From NCBI RefSeq assembly GCF_017876165.1, contig NZ_JAGINQ010000006.1:248001-312000 (forward strand): 64,000 nt of DNA, written 5' to 3'. This document shows, piece after piece, positions 54,080-63,293 of this stretch. Source of the DNA: Azospirillum soli (GTDB taxonomy: Bacteria > Pseudomonadota > Alphaproteobacteria > Azospirillales > Azospirillaceae). Both the position numbers and the translations under genes were made by a program. Numbering within the stretch: position 1 is the stretch's first letter; each line of letters begins with the position of its first letter. The notes under the pieces were generated by a model. It worked only from the letters and a program-made list of their open reading frames with translations, ran no database searches and was not told where the DNA came from.

Positions 54080-54700
54080 ATGCATTTTACACATACCCAG
54101 TGCGTAACTCTGTTCGCGGCGCTCTGCGCCCTGACCATTGCCCATCCGACTCATGCCAGCGGCAACGGGAAATCCAGCGCGAGCAAGGCCACGGTGCCAC
54201 CCGTCGCCGTCGAACGCACCGAAACCGGCGAGCCCGTCATTGTTCACGAGGGCGAAGCGTCCTTCTACGGCGGCGATTTCCACGGCAAGAAGACGGCCAG
54301 CGGCGTGCCCTTCGACCAGAACAAGCCGACCGCCGCCTCGCGCGAACTGCCGCTCGGCACCAAGGCCACGGTGACCAACCAGGAGAATGGCAAGAGCGTC
54401 GAGGTCATCGTCAACGACCGTGGCCCCTATGTGGACGGCCGGGTCATCGACCTGTCCAAGAAGGCGGCCAAGGATTTGGGCATGATCGACGACGGCGTCG
54501 CCCCGGTCCGGGTCGAGGCCAAGCCCTCCGACCAGCCGAACGACAAGGCCAAGGAGAAGGTCGAGGAAAAGGCCGAAAAGGCGGACAAGACCCAGACCGC
54601 CGAAAAGCCGTCCGACACGAAGTCAGGCGACACGAAGTCAGGCGACACCCAGGCCGGCGGCACCGCCTCCGACGCCATGCTGTCCGGTTCCGGCAAATAA
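54080..54700 (+). CDS. RlpA-family septal ring lytic protein
   Basis: Exported protein of 206 aa with a signal peptide (CVTLFAALCALTIAHPTHA). The RlpA double-psi beta-barrel spans residues 50-135: GEASFYGGDFHGKKTASGVPF, TAASRELPLGTKATVTN and VNDRGPYVDGRVIDLSKKAAKDLGM, with the catalytic-type His and Asp present. The last 70 residues are Lys/Glu-rich and contain KSGDT repeats, and replace the SPOR domain of E. coli RlpA, so septal targeting by SPOR is absent. No lipobox is obvious. GGGAGG precedes ATG 54080. Confidence 0.9.
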   Translation: MHFTHTQCVTLFAALCALTIAHPTHASGNGKSSASKATVPPVAVERTETGEPVIVHEGEASFYGGDFHGKKTASGVPFDQNKPTAASRELPLGTKATVTNQENGKSVEVIVNDRGPYVDGRVIDLSKKAAKDLGMIDDGVAPVRVEAKPSDQPNDKAKEKVEEKAEKADKTQTAEKPSDTKSGDTKSGDTQAGGTASDAMLSGSGK

Positions 54701-54703
54701 GAC

Positions 54704-55522
54704 CTACATGCGCGGGTTCCGCCCGAACCTCGGCCCCCGTTCGAACACCGACAGAAGCGCGCCGATCCCGTCCGACGCCGCGTGCCGCGACCACAGGAAG
54801 GGGCGCAGCATGTTGCGCGTGCCGAAGCCATGCACGTGCACCGTGCGGCGCCCCAGCGCCTGCAAGCCCTCGCGCGCCACGTCCATGGGGTCGGCCGCTC
54901 CGGGCAGGGAGTTCAGGGCGAAGCCCGCCCGCTTGCCGAAATTGCTGCGCGTAGCACCGGGGCACAGCACCAGCACGTCCACCGGCCGCCGCCGCAGTTC
55001 GGTCGCCAGCGCCTCGCCATAGGCCAGGATGAAGCTCTTGCTGGCGCTGTAGGTCGCCAGGAACGGCACCGGCTGGAAGGCCGTGGTGCTGGACAGCAGC
55101 AGCAGCCCGGCGCGCCGCCCGTCCCTGGCCGCCCGCTCGATCATGCCGGGCAGCAGCGCACGGGTCAGCACTGTGGTCGCCACCACGTTCAGCTCCACGG
55201 TGGAACGTTCGAATTCCGGTGTGTTCTCGATCACAGCGCCGAAGGGACCGACCCCGGCATTGTTAATCAGCAGGTCGATCTCCAGCGTCTCGGCCTTGTG
55301 GATCAGGGCGGTGCGCCCCTCGTCGGTGGTCAGGTCGGCGGCCAGCACCTCCACCCGGCGGTTGGCGGTCTCCAGTTCCGTTTTCATCGCGGTCAGCGCC
55401 TCGGCGTTGCGCGCGGTCAGCAGGAGGTTGGTGTCGGCCGGCAGGGCCCGCGCGAAGCACGCGCCGATTCCGGAGGAGGCGCCGGTGACCAGCGCGAAAC
55501 GATGGGGCGTGAGGGGGGGCAT
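54704..55522 (-). CDS. Short-chain dehydrogenase/reductase
   Basis: NAD(P)-dependent oxidoreductase of 272 aa. Cofactor loop TGASSGIG (residues 12-19), NNAG (near 85), catalytic Ser in LLLSSTTAFQPVPFLATYSASK and the YxxxK motif are all present. The C-terminal AREGLQALGRRTVHVHGFGTRN resembles the DltE/YqjQ-like SDRs that often act on lipids. Start ATG 55522 (MPPLTPHRFAL) is preceded by GGAG twelve bases away; ATG 55549 adds nine residues. Confidence 0.88.
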   Translation of the reverse strand: MPPLTPHRFALVTGASSGIGACFARALPADTNLLLTARNAEALTAMKTELETANRRVEVLAADLTTDEGRTALIHKAETLEIDLLINNAGVGPFGAVIENTPEFERSTVELNVVATTVLTRALLPGMIERAARDGRRAGLLLLSSTTAFQPVPFLATYSASKSFILAYGEALATELRRRPVDVLVLCPGATRSNFGKRAGFALNSLPGAADPMDVAREGLQALGRRTVHVHGFGTRNMLRPFLWSRHAASDGIGALLSVFERGPRFGRNPRM

Positions 55523-55607
55523 GAGGGTCGGCTCCCGACGAAGGATCACACCCCTGTGACGGTCGGTCGCGCCGGAATGAAGTCAACTCCGACCATCGGC
55601 ATCCTCC

Positions 55608-55650
55608 GAGTCGCCGGGGCCGAGTCGCCGGGGCCCGAGTCGCCAAGTTT
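55608..55650. repeat. Short tandem repeat in a gene-free gap
   Basis: GAGTCGCCGGGGCC is repeated about three times. The 55523-56109 gap shows no gene; it also holds CCGCTAAGCGG and GCAGAGACTCTGC palindromes and, near 56029, a PhaR-like site. Confidence 0.65.
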
Positions 55651-56028
55651 TCCGCGCCGCAACGACGGATGGGAGGAAGAAATTGTGCGTACGCGAAGGA
55701 ACCCGTCACCGACTTGACCAATTATTGCCACAGAACCGCAACAGACGGAACGACGTTGCCGAAACCCCACGTCTGCCGCCCCCGGTGCAACGGCTGCCCG
55801 GAACTGGTCCGACCAATTTTCCGCTAAGCGGAGGCTAAGTGCTTGGGACATATGGCTTAACAGCAGAGACTCTGCATTTCGAAATAGCGCGCCGGGAGGG
55901 GCTACCCTCACCTTCGCCGCAGCGACTACTGCCCAAGACTCACGCAAGTCGAGGGGTCGGCCCGTCTCTTTCGAAGGAACCTTAGAGATATTTTCATTTT
56001 TTCGGGCGAGTCGTGTTGCCATGATGTG

Positions 56029-56042
56029 GTTGCAGTGCATAT
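56029..56042. promoter_or_regulatory. PhaR-like site upstream of the MaoC hydratase gene
   Basis: GTTGCAGTGCA (56029-56039), the same 11-mer found in the phasin promoter at 30092-30102. It lies 70 nt before the start of the PhaJ-like gene. Confidence 0.5.
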
Positions 56043-56109
56043 ATCGCGCCGCACCATACTTGTTGTCGCGCCGCAAGACCGGCGCCGGAAGACGAGAAGG
56101 AACCGCGTA

Positions 56110-56562
56110 ATGGACGATGTTCGCCAGATCCTGAAGGACAACGAGGGCCACTGCATCGAGGACCTCGCCGTCGGCATGACCGCGTCGTTCGCGAAGACCG
56201 TTACGGAAGCGGACATCGTGCTGTTTGCCGGCATTTCCGGCGACACCAACCCGGTTCACCTGAACCAGGAATACGCCAGCGGTACCATGTTCCAGGGCCG
56301 CATCGCCCACGGCATGCTCAGCGCCGGCTTCATCTCCGCCGTCCTGGGCACCAAGCTGCCGGGTCCGGGCTGCATCTACATGAGCCAGAACCTGAAGTTC
56401 AAGGCGCCGGTCCGCGCCGGCGACACGGTGACCGCCCGCGCCACCGTGACCGAGCTGATCCCCGAAAAGCGCCGCGTCGTCGTCCGCACCGTCTGCACGG
56501 TCGGCGAGACCGTGGTGATCGAGGGCGAGGCGCTGCTGATGGTGCCGTCTCGCGGTCAGTAA
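56110..56562 (+). CDS. MaoC-family (R)-specific enoyl-CoA hydratase (PhaJ-like)
   Basis: Hot-dog-fold hydratase of 150 aa, which makes (R)-3-hydroxyacyl-CoA from enoyl-CoA, linking beta-oxidation to PHA synthesis. The catalytic Asp/His motif FAGISGDTNPVHLN is complete (near residues 40-47), followed by FQGRIAHGMLSAGFISAVLGTKLPGPG. AAGGA lies about eight bases before ATG 56110. It stands alone, with a PhaR-like site upstream similar to that of the phasin gene. Confidence 0.9.
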   Translation: MDDVRQILKDNEGHCIEDLAVGMTASFAKTVTEADIVLFAGISGDTNPVHLNQEYASGTMFQGRIAHGMLSAGFISAVLGTKLPGPGCIYMSQNLKFKAPVRAGDTVTARATVTELIPEKRRVVVRTVCTVGETVVIEGEALLMVPSRGQ

Positions 56563-56624
56563 GCTCTCGTTTCGAATGCATCCGACGCGGTGCCACCGAC
56601 ATGGCGCCAACTGACGCGGTGATT

Positions 56625-56699
56625 GCGCCGGCGCGTAGACCACGCGTCGGCGCCGTTCTATATAGACGCCCGAGGCATGGCCCGCCCACCGGCGGGCCG
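56625..56699 (+). terminator. Two hairpins after the MaoC hydratase gene
   Basis: GCGCCGGCGCGT with ACGCGTCGGCGC (12-bp stem including one G-U pair, loop 56637-56641) is followed by GTTCTATAT. A second hairpin, GGCCCGCC-CACC-GGCGGGCC, lies at 56679-56698. The first is likely the terminator; the second may be a leader structure of ribF. I see no FMN riboswitch. Confidence 0.5.
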
Positions 56700-56750
56700 C
56701 CGTCGTTTACGGGGCCGGAGACGGCCCGCTGACCATCAGGGCGTGCACGC

Positions 56751-57701
56751 ATGCGATTGTTCCGACACACCGCCGATCTGCCGGCCGACGCGCGCGGCGC
56801 CGTCGTGGCGCTCGGCAACTTCGACGGGGTTCACCGCGGTCATCAGGCGGTGATCGGCATGGCACAGCGCATCGCCCGCGACCTGAACGCCCCCTCCGCC
56901 GTCATGACGTTCGAGCCGCACCCGCGCTCCGTCTTCCGGCAGGGCGAGCCGCCCTTCCGCCTCTCCCCCTTCCGCGTCAAGGCCCGCCACATCGAGGCGC
57001 TGGGCGTCGATCTGCTGTTCGTCTGCCATTTCGACGACGGCTTCCTGCACCAGACCGCCGACGCCTTCATCGAAGAGGTTCTGGTGAAGGGCCTGGGCGT
57101 GCGGCAGGTGGTGTGCGGTTACGATTTCCTGTTCGGCCACATGCGGGCCGGCGACCCGGCCCTGCTGAAGCGCGCGGGCGCGGTCCACGGCTTCGGCGTG
57201 ACCGAGGTTGGGCCGGTGGCCGACGACCGGGGCGGTGTCTACTCCTCCACCCGCGTGCGCGACGCGCTGGTTGCCGGCCAGCCGCGCGAGGCCGCCCGAC
57301 TGCTGGGCTCCCCCTGGGAGGTCGAAGGCCGTGTCGAGCAGGGCGACCAGCGCGGCCGCACCATAGGCTTCCCCACCGCCAACGTGGAGCTGGGCGAGTA
57401 TCTGCGCCCGGCCTTCGGCGTCTATGCCGTGCGCGCCGGGGTGGACCACGGCCCGGCGACGGTCTGGCACGACGGCGTCGCCAACCTTGGCCGCCGCCCG
57501 ACCGTCGGCGGCACGGTGGAACGGCTGGAGACGCACCTGTTCGACTTCTCGGGTGACCTCTACGGCCAGCACCTGCGCGTGCAGCTGATCGACTTCATCC
57601 GCCCGGAACGCAAGTTCGCCAGCTTCGACGAGCTGAAGGACCAGATCGTCCGCGACGCCGAGGCGGCCCGCAGCATCCTCGCCAGTCCGGCGGAGGGTTG
57701 A
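56751..57701 (+). CDS. ribF: Bifunctional riboflavin kinase/FAD synthetase
   Basis: Makes FMN and then FAD from riboflavin. The protein is 316 aa. The N-terminal nucleotidyltransferase domain has GNFDGVHRGHQAVI (residues 22-35), FEPHPRSVF and YSSTRVRDALVAGQ. The C-terminal kinase domain has GRTIGFPTANV and GVANLGRRPTVGG. Both halves are intact, so the enzyme should be bifunctional. ATG 56751 follows a GC-rich region without a strong ribosome site. A small 58-aa ORF starts 4 nt downstream. Confidence 0.95.
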   Translation: MRLFRHTADLPADARGAVVALGNFDGVHRGHQAVIGMAQRIARDLNAPSAVMTFEPHPRSVFRQGEPPFRLSPFRVKARHIEALGVDLLFVCHFDDGFLHQTADAFIEEVLVKGLGVRQVVCGYDFLFGHMRAGDPALLKRAGAVHGFGVTEVGPVADDRGGVYSSTRVRDALVAGQPREAARLLGSPWEVEGRVEQGDQRGRTIGFPTANVELGEYLRPAFGVYAVRAGVDHGPATVWHDGVANLGRRPTVGGTVERLETHLFDFSGDLYGQHLRVQLIDFIRPERKFASFDELKDQIVRDAEAARSILASPAEG

Positions 57702-57705
57702 GCCG

Positions 57706-57882
57706 GTGGAGCGCGTGATTCTTCTGCTGTTCATCCTGAACCAGGGAGGCCCCACCACGGTGGACTTCCAATCCCTGGAACAGTGCCGCGCGGCGGAACC
57801 GACCATCGCCCAGGTCTACCGCGAGATGACCGGCAACCCCGTCCTGTCCCGCTGCATCCGCCTGAACCTTCCGGCAAAGTGA
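57706..57882 (+). CDS. Small conserved-looking protein after ribF
   Basis: A 58-aa ORF starting at GTG 57706 with GGAGG about nine bases upstream, 4 nt after the ribF stop. A hydrophobic start (VILLLFIL) is followed by [20 protein letters not shown] and a C-terminal LSRCIRL; two cysteines lie 24 residues apart. Coding support is the ribosome site, operon-like spacing and codon use like its neighbours. I do not recognize the family. Confidence 0.55.
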   Translation: MERVILLLFILNQGGPTTVDFQSLEQCRAAEPTIAQVYREMTGNPVLSRCIRLNLPAK

Positions 57883-57980
57883 GGGGCCGCCCCATTGCGA
57901 TTCCCACGCCGGGGGGCTACACAACGCCCAATCCGCTGTTTTCGACCCGCCTTTTCGACCGCCGTGGGAGCCGTCCGTCC

Positions 57981-58676
57981 ATGACCACCTTCGCCGCCCT
58001 GCCAGACCGCGCCACCATCGCCGCCACCGCGGCGAAGACCCTGCTGGAAATCAAGGCGCTGCACTTCAACGCCGACCAGCCCTTCATCTTCACCTCGGGC
58101 TGGGCGAGCCCGGTCTACACCGACTGCCGCCGCATCGTGTCCTTCCCGCGCGCCCGCAAGGCGCTGATGGACCTTTCCGTGGCGACCATCCTGCGCGAGA
58201 TCGGTTACGAGAGCATCGACGCGGTGGCCGGCGGCGAGACGGCGGGCATCCCCTTCGCGGCCTGGATCGCCGAGCGGCTGGAACTGCCCATGCAGTATGT
58301 CCGCAAGAAGCCCAAGGGCTTCGGCCGCAACGCCCAGATCGAGGGCGTGCTGACCGAGGGGCAGCGGGTCATCCTGGTCGAAGACCTCGCCACCGACGGC
58401 AAGAGCAAGGAGAACTTCGTCACGGCGCTCCGCAACGGCGGCGCCGTGGTGACCGACAGCTTCGTGATCTTCCACTACGGCATCTTCCCGCAGTCGAAGA
58501 CCAACATGGAGAAGATCGGCGTCCGCCTGCACGAGCTGTGCACCTGGTGGGACGTGCTGAAGGTCGCTCGCGACAACCAGTATTTCGACACCAACACCTT
58601 GGCCGAGGTGGAGAAGTTCCTGAACGACCCGGTCGGCTGGTCGGCCGCCCACGGCGGCAAGGACAGCATGAGCTGA
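57981..58676 (+). CDS. pyrE: Orotate phosphoribosyltransferase
   Basis: Adds phosphoribose to orotate in UMP synthesis. The protein is 231 aa of the alphaproteobacterial type, with the PRPP-binding loop [18 protein letters not shown] (near residues 130-147) and [33 protein letters not shown] is the flexible catalytic loop. Start ATG 57981, with GGGAG ten bases upstream. It follows the small ORF by 98 nt. A GC hairpin without a T-run follows. Confidence 0.94.
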   Translation: MTTFAALPDRATIAATAAKTLLEIKALHFNADQPFIFTSGWASPVYTDCRRIVSFPRARKALMDLSVATILREIGYESIDAVAGGETAGIPFAAWIAERLELPMQYVRKKPKGFGRNAQIEGVLTEGQRVILVEDLATDGKSKENFVTALRNGGAVVTDSFVIFHYGIFPQSKTNMEKIGVRLHELCTWWDVLKVARDNQYFDTNTLAEVEKFLNDPVGWSAAHGGKDSMS

Positions 58677-58819
58677 ACAGGCTGGGGGCGCCCGGTCCTG
58701 GCCGAGCGCCCCTCCCACGGCCAGTCAGCATCCTAAAGCTGTCCCGTTTTCACCTGAGATTGCGCTTGGTGGAAAAACCATCAAGCAAGCCCCCGACTGG
58801 TTGTTTACGCCCTCTCCAT

Positions 58820-58876
58820 CCTGTGGATTAGTACGTGCGCTGCTGAGTTCCGCAGCTCAGCAGCCATATCCACAGG
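58820..58876 (+). promoter_or_regulatory. Nested stem-loop abutting the ribosome site of the PLC-like gene
   Basis: CCTGTGGAT (58820-58828) pairs with ATCCACAGG (58868-58876), and inside it GCTGCTGAG (58839-58847) pairs with CTCAGCAGC (58856-58864). The outer 3' arm runs directly into GGGGAGGGG, the ribosome site of the gene at 58892. The arms also resemble DnaA boxes with one mismatch each. Confidence 0.6.
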
Positions 58877-58891
58877 GGAGGGGACGCGAAC

Positions 58892-60187
58892 ATGGCCAGT
58901 CAGGGAACGACGCTCTGCGTGGTGAACACCAGCGGGTTGGACATCACCGACATCAAGGTGTCCAACATAGACAACTACGACTGGGGCGACGACACCAACC
59001 GCCCGGATCACAACTTCCAGGGCGCCGCGATCCCGCGCAACGACTCCCGTTGCGAGCACGAGGAGTTGAACCGGAACGCCAACGGGGTTTCCTTCGGGAT
59101 GACCCTGAGCTTCAGCAACAACACCAGTTTGTTCTTCGCCGGCAACCAGCAGGACGCCTTCGACAAGCAGGACCGCCTGTACCCGGCGACCGGCTCGGCG
59201 ACGCCGTTTCTTCAGGTCTATCAGACTTCCGGCGGCGGCTCGAACGCCATGAACATCCAGACCATCCAGGCTCCGGACAACAGCGGCTGGATGGGCGAAC
59301 TGCTGGAGCGCAACCCCAACGTCACGGTCAACCAGATCACCATGCCCGGCAGCCACGACGCCGGCATGTACACGATCAGCCGCACCACTGTGGGAAGCCA
59401 GCCGGAATGGGCGCAGACGCAAAGCCTCGACATCGCGGGGCAGCTCCGCGCCGGTTCGCGCTACTTCGACCTGCGGCTCTATTATGACGGGCAGCAGCTC
59501 ACGACCGGCCATTTCAGCGCCGATATGGGCTCTTTCGGCCCGCCGCTGACCGAGGTGCTGATGCAGGTCAGGTCTTTCATCGACAGCCCGGCCGCCGCGA
59601 AGGAAGCGGTCTTCCTGAAGTTCTCCCACACCTCCAGCGGCTTGGCCTGCATGGAGAAAAACTCGGACATGACCACGAACGCGGTCGCGGAGATCAAGAG
59701 CATCCTGGGCGACGTGCTCTACACGACGCCGGACGCCAGCACCAACCTCGCTTCGCTGCCGCTGAGCACCCTGGCCGGCAAGGTCTGCGTGGTCGTGGAT
59801 TACGAGTACGGCCCCCTGGTCGACCCCGCCGAGGGCATCTTCCGCTACACCGACATCACGCCCGACAACCTGACGGGGACGATCCCCGGCCTGGACGTGT
59901 TCGACCAGTATTCGGACACGGACTCGCTCGACGACATGCGCGCCGACCAGCAGAAAAAACTCCAGGAGTACGGCGGCTATGGAAAGCCATACCTGTTCCT
60001 GATGTCCTGGACGCTGACCGGGAAGTTCGGAAAGATCCTCGACGTCCAGGTGCTGGCTGGGATGGCCAACCCCTGGCTGCCGATGTTCACGACGAATGCC
60101 CGGTCCGGCGCGATCAAGCCGAACATCATCTATTACGACTACGTCAACCCTTACCTCTGCCGCTGCATCATCGAAACGAACGCCTGA
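58892..60187 (+). CDS. PI-PLC X-domain-like phosphodiesterase, possibly accessory
   Basis: A 431-aa protein. The first 120 residues (TLCVVNTSGLDITDIKVSNIDNYDWGD) look like a beta-sandwich of unknown type. The C-terminal part has the phosphatidylinositol-specific phospholipase C pattern: MPGSHDAGMYTIS (first His), QLRAGSRYFDLRLYYDG and TTGHFSADMG (second His). Residues near the Asp/Arg sites can be seen but not proven. No signal peptide or membrane segment. It is richer in Asn/Ser/Thr than its neighbours and lies between the housekeeping genes pyrE and ileS, which suggests a later insertion. Confidence 0.75.
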   Translation: MASQGTTLCVVNTSGLDITDIKVSNIDNYDWGDDTNRPDHNFQGAAIPRNDSRCEHEELNRNANGVSFGMTLSFSNNTSLFFAGNQQDAFDKQDRLYPATGSATPFLQVYQTSGGGSNAMNIQTIQAPDNSGWMGELLERNPNVTVNQITMPGSHDAGMYTISRTTVGSQPEWAQTQSLDIAGQLRAGSRYFDLRLYYDGQQLTTGHFSADMGSFGPPLTEVLMQVRSFIDSPAAAKEAVFLKFSHTSSGLACMEKNSDMTTNAVAEIKSILGDVLYTTPDASTNLASLPLSTLAGKVCVVVDYEYGPLVDPAEGIFRYTDITPDNLTGTIPGLDVFDQYSDTDSLDDMRADQQKKLQEYGGYGKPYLFLMSWTLTGKFGKILDVQVLAGMANPWLPMFTTNARSGAIKPNIIYYDYVNPYLCRCIIETNA

Positions 60188-60246
60188 GCGGGCATCGGGC
60201 AGCAGGATTGGGAACGGGGCTCGACCGCGTCCCGTCCTTGACCACG

Positions 60247-60280
60247 GCATCATGGTGGCTAATATCCGCCACCATGATGC
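60247..60280. repeat. Perfect 13-bp inverted repeat between the PLC-like gene and ileS
   Basis: GCATCATGGTGGC and GCCACCATGATGC flank an 8-nt spacer (TAATATCC). Without a T-run it looks more like an operator than a terminator. The gap 60188-60418 contains no gene. Confidence 0.75.
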
Positions 60281-60418
60281 ACCCATGGCGAATCCCGGCG
60301 CGTTCCGCGCGAATTACCGGCCCGGCTCTTTAAGGAGGGCCGGGACCCGACATCGCATGATCACTTGCGGGCGAGCTTTCCGTCTTCGCCCGACCGGGAC
60401 GCTTTCCAGGAATCCGAC

Positions 60419-63274
60419 ATGACCCGCGACTACAAGTCCACCGTCTTTCTCCCGCGCACCGATTTCCCCATGCGCGGCGGCCTGCCGACCAAGGAGCCCG
60501 AGCTGCTTCAGCGCTGGGCCGACATGAACCTGTTCCAGCGCCTGCGCGACACCGCGAAGGGCCGCGAGAAGTTCATCCTCCACGACGGCCCGCCCTACGC
60601 CAACGGCAACATCCACATCGGGCACGCGGTCAACAAGGTGCTGAAGGACGTGATCGTCCGCTCGCGCCAGATGCAGGGCTACGATTCCAACTACGTCCCC
60701 GGCTGGGACTGCCATGGCCTTCCCATCGAGTGGAAGATCGAGGAAAAGTACCGGGCCGAGGGCAAGGACAAGGATCAGGTCCCGCTCAACCAGTTCCGCG
60801 CGGAATGCCGCCAGTTCGCCCAGACGTGGGTGGACATCCAGGCCGGTGAGTTCCGCCGCCTGGGCGTGGAGGGCAACTGGGCCAACCCCTATCTCACCAT
60901 GACCCTGCCCGCCGAGGCGCAGATCGTCCGCGAGATCCACAAGTTCGCGGCGAACGGCGGCCTCTACAAGGGCTCCAAGCCGGTCATGTGGTCGGTGGTC
61001 GAGAAGACCGCGCTGGCCGAGGCCGAGATCGAGTACCACGACCACACCTCGACCACCGTCTTCGCGCGCTTCGCGGTGTGGGGTTCCTCCACGCCGGAAA
61101 TCGACGACGCCAGCATCGTCATCTGGACGACCACGCCCTGGACCCTGCCGGGCAACCGCGCCATCGCCTACGGCGACGAGATCGAATACGCGGTCTACAA
61201 GGTGACCGCCGTCGAGGAAGGCAGCCTCGCCGAGGTCGGCGAGCGCCTCGTCGTCGCCACCGCGCTGGCCGAGAACGTCGCCAAGGAAGCCAAGATCGCA
61301 GAGTGGAAGCAGCTGCACCGCTTCCCCGGCTCGCGTCTGGCCGGTGGCTTCTGCCACCACCCGCTGACCCGCAGCGGCTACGACTTCAAGGTGCCGCTGC
61401 TGGCCGGTGACTTCGTCACCACCGACGCCGGCACCGGCTTCGTGCACATCGCGCCGGGCCACGGTGAGGACGACTTCCACCTGGGTCAGGCCAACGGCAT
61501 CGAGGTGCCGCAGACCGTGGGCGAGGACGGCCGCTACTACGACCACGTGCCCCTGTTTGCCGGCCTGCGCGTCTACACCGCCGAGGGCAAGCCCGGCGAG
61601 GCCAACGGCGCCGTGCTGAAGGCGTTTGCGGAATGCGGCGCGCTGCTCGCCAAGGGCAAGATCAAGCACAGCTACCCGCATTCCTGGCGCTCCAAGGCGC
61701 CGCTGATCTTCCGCACCACCCCGCAGTGGTTCATCTCCATGGAGACGAACGATCTGCGCAAGGTCGCGCTGCAAGCCATCTCCGACACCAAGTGGTTCCC
61801 GGCCCAGGGCGAGAACCGCATCCGCTCGATGATCGAACAGCGCCCGGACTGGTGCATCAGCCGCCAGCGCGCCTGGGGCGTGCCCATCGCGCTGTTCGTC
61901 CGCAAGGAGACTGGCGAGATCCTGCGCGACCAGCAGGTCTTCGACCGCATCGCCGACATCTTCGAGAAGGAAGGCAGCGACGCGTGGTTCGCCCGCCCGG
62001 CGCAGGACTTCCTCGGCAACGCCTACCGCGCCGACGACTACGAGCAGGTCAAGGACATCGTGGACGTGTGGTTCGAGTCCGGCTCGACCCACGCCTTCGT
62101 TCTCGAACAGCGCCCGGAGCTGAAGTGGCCGGCCTCCCTCTATCTGGAAGGCTCCGACCAGCATCGCGGCTGGTTCCACTCCTCGCTTCTTGAGAGCTGC
62201 GGCACGCGCGGCCGGGCGCCGTACGACGCGGTGCTGACGCACGGCTTCACGCTCGACGAGCAGGGCCGCAAAATGTCCAAGTCGCTGGGCAACGTCGTCG
62301 CCCCGCAAGAGGTCTGCGACAAGTACGGCGCCGACATCCTGCGCCTCTGGGTGGTCAGCACCGACTACACCGAAGACCAGCGCATAGGCCCTGAGATCAT
62401 CAAGTATCAGGCCGACCACTACCGCCGCCTGCGCAACACGCTGCGCTACATCCTCGGCGCGCTGGCCGATTACACCCCCGCCGAGCGTATCGCCGTCTCT
62501 GAGATGCCGGAGCTGGAACGCTGGGTCCTGCACCGCCTCGCCGAGCTGGACAAGACCGTCCGCGAGAAGATCGAGGTCTATGATTTCCACGACCTCTCGG
62601 TGGCGATCCACAACTTCTGCGCGGTGGAGCTGTCGGCCTTCTACTTCGACGTCCGCAAGGACAGCCTCTACTGCGACGCGGTGAATTCGGTCCGCCGCCG
62701 CTCGGTCCGCACGGTGATGGAGCATCTGCTCTCCACCCTGACCGCGTGGCTGGCCCCGATCCTCTGCTTCACGGCGGAAGAGGCGTGGCTCGCCCGTCCT
62801 GAAGGCCTGACCGGCATCGAGGGCTGGACCGAGGACAGCGTGCACCTGCGCGTCTTCCCGACCATCCCCGCCGACTGGCGCAACGACGACCTCGCCGCCA
62901 AGTGGGAGGCCATCCGCAACGTCCGCCGCGTCGTCACCGGCGCCCTGGAGCTTGAGCGCGCCAACAAGAAGATCGGCTCCTCCCTCCAGGCCGAGCCGAC
63001 CGTCTATGTGGACGCCGCGACCAAGGCGCTGCTGGCCGACGTGGACTTCGCCGAGGTCTGCATCACCTCGCAGATCGCGGTGACGGAAGGCACGGCCCCG
63101 GACGGGTCCTTTACGCTCCCCGACGTGGCCGGCATCGCCGTCGTCCCCGGCCTCGCCGGCGGCGAGAAGTGCGAGCGCTGCTGGAAGATCCTGCCGGAGG
63201 TCGGCCAGTCGGCCGCTCACCCGACGTTGTGCCTCCGTTGCGCCGAAGCCGTGGACACCGAACCGGCGTTCTAA
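60419..63274 (+). CDS. ileS: Isoleucyl-tRNA synthetase
   Basis: Charges tRNA-Ile; class I synthetase of 951 aa. The HIGH motif is in GPPYANGNIHIGHAVNKV, KMSKS is in GRKMSKSLGNVVAP, and the CP1 editing domain contains TTDAGTGFVHIAPGHGEDDF. The C-terminal zinc finger is present (CERCWK, CLRCAEA). AGGA precedes ATG 60419; an in-frame start at 60365 adds 18 residues of doubtful sequence. Followed by lspA, a common ileS-lspA order, with a palindromic repeat between them. Confidence 0.97.
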   Translation: MTRDYKSTVFLPRTDFPMRGGLPTKEPELLQRWADMNLFQRLRDTAKGREKFILHDGPPYANGNIHIGHAVNKVLKDVIVRSRQMQGYDSNYVPGWDCHGLPIEWKIEEKYRAEGKDKDQVPLNQFRAECRQFAQTWVDIQAGEFRRLGVEGNWANPYLTMTLPAEAQIVREIHKFAANGGLYKGSKPVMWSVVEKTALAEAEIEYHDHTSTTVFARFAVWGSSTPEIDDASIVIWTTTPWTLPGNRAIAYGDEIEYAVYKVTAVEEGSLAEVGERLVVATALAENVAKEAKIAEWKQLHRFPGSRLAGGFCHHPLTRSGYDFKVPLLAGDFVTTDAGTGFVHIAPGHGEDDFHLGQANGIEVPQTVGEDGRYYDHVPLFAGLRVYTAEGKPGEANGAVLKAFAECGALLAKGKIKHSYPHSWRSKAPLIFRTTPQWFISMETNDLRKVALQAISDTKWFPAQGENRIRSMIEQRPDWCISRQRAWGVPIALFVRKETGEILRDQQVFDRIADIFEKEGSDAWFARPAQDFLGNAYRADDYEQVKDIVDVWFESGSTHAFVLEQRPELKWPASLYLEGSDQHRGWFHSSLLESCGTRGRAPYDAVLTHGFTLDEQGRKMSKSLGNVVAPQEVCDKYGADILRLWVVSTDYTEDQRIGPEIIKYQADHYRRLRNTLRYILGALADYTPAERIAVSEMPELERWVLHRLAELDKTVREKIEVYDFHDLSVAIHNFCAVELSAFYFDVRKDSLYCDAVNSVRRRSVRTVMEHLLSTLTAWLAPILCFTAEEAWLARPEGLTGIEGWTEDSVHLRVFPTIPADWRNDDLAAKWEAIRNVRRVVTGALELERANKKIGSSLQAEPTVYVDAATKALLADVDFAEVCITSQIAVTEGTAPDGSFTLPDVAGIAVVPGLAGGEKCERCWKILPEVGQSAAHPTLCLRCAEAVDTEPAF

Positions 63275-63293
63275 CATCGCCCCCATCCCTCTT

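Noticed and set aside
56563..56750. FMN riboswitch before ribF
   Set aside because: The conserved AGGG/GGATTC-type RFN elements are absent; only GC hairpins are seen.
58820..58876. Replication origin suggested by DnaA-box-like arms
   Set aside because: Only two imperfect boxes, in inverted orientation as part of one hairpin, with no AT-rich unwinding region and no dnaA, parA or repABC genes nearby.
60314..63286. A 990-residue minus-strand frame opposite ileS
   Set aside because: Shadow of ileS; repetitive Ala/Val/Leu/Arg composition and no recognizable domain.
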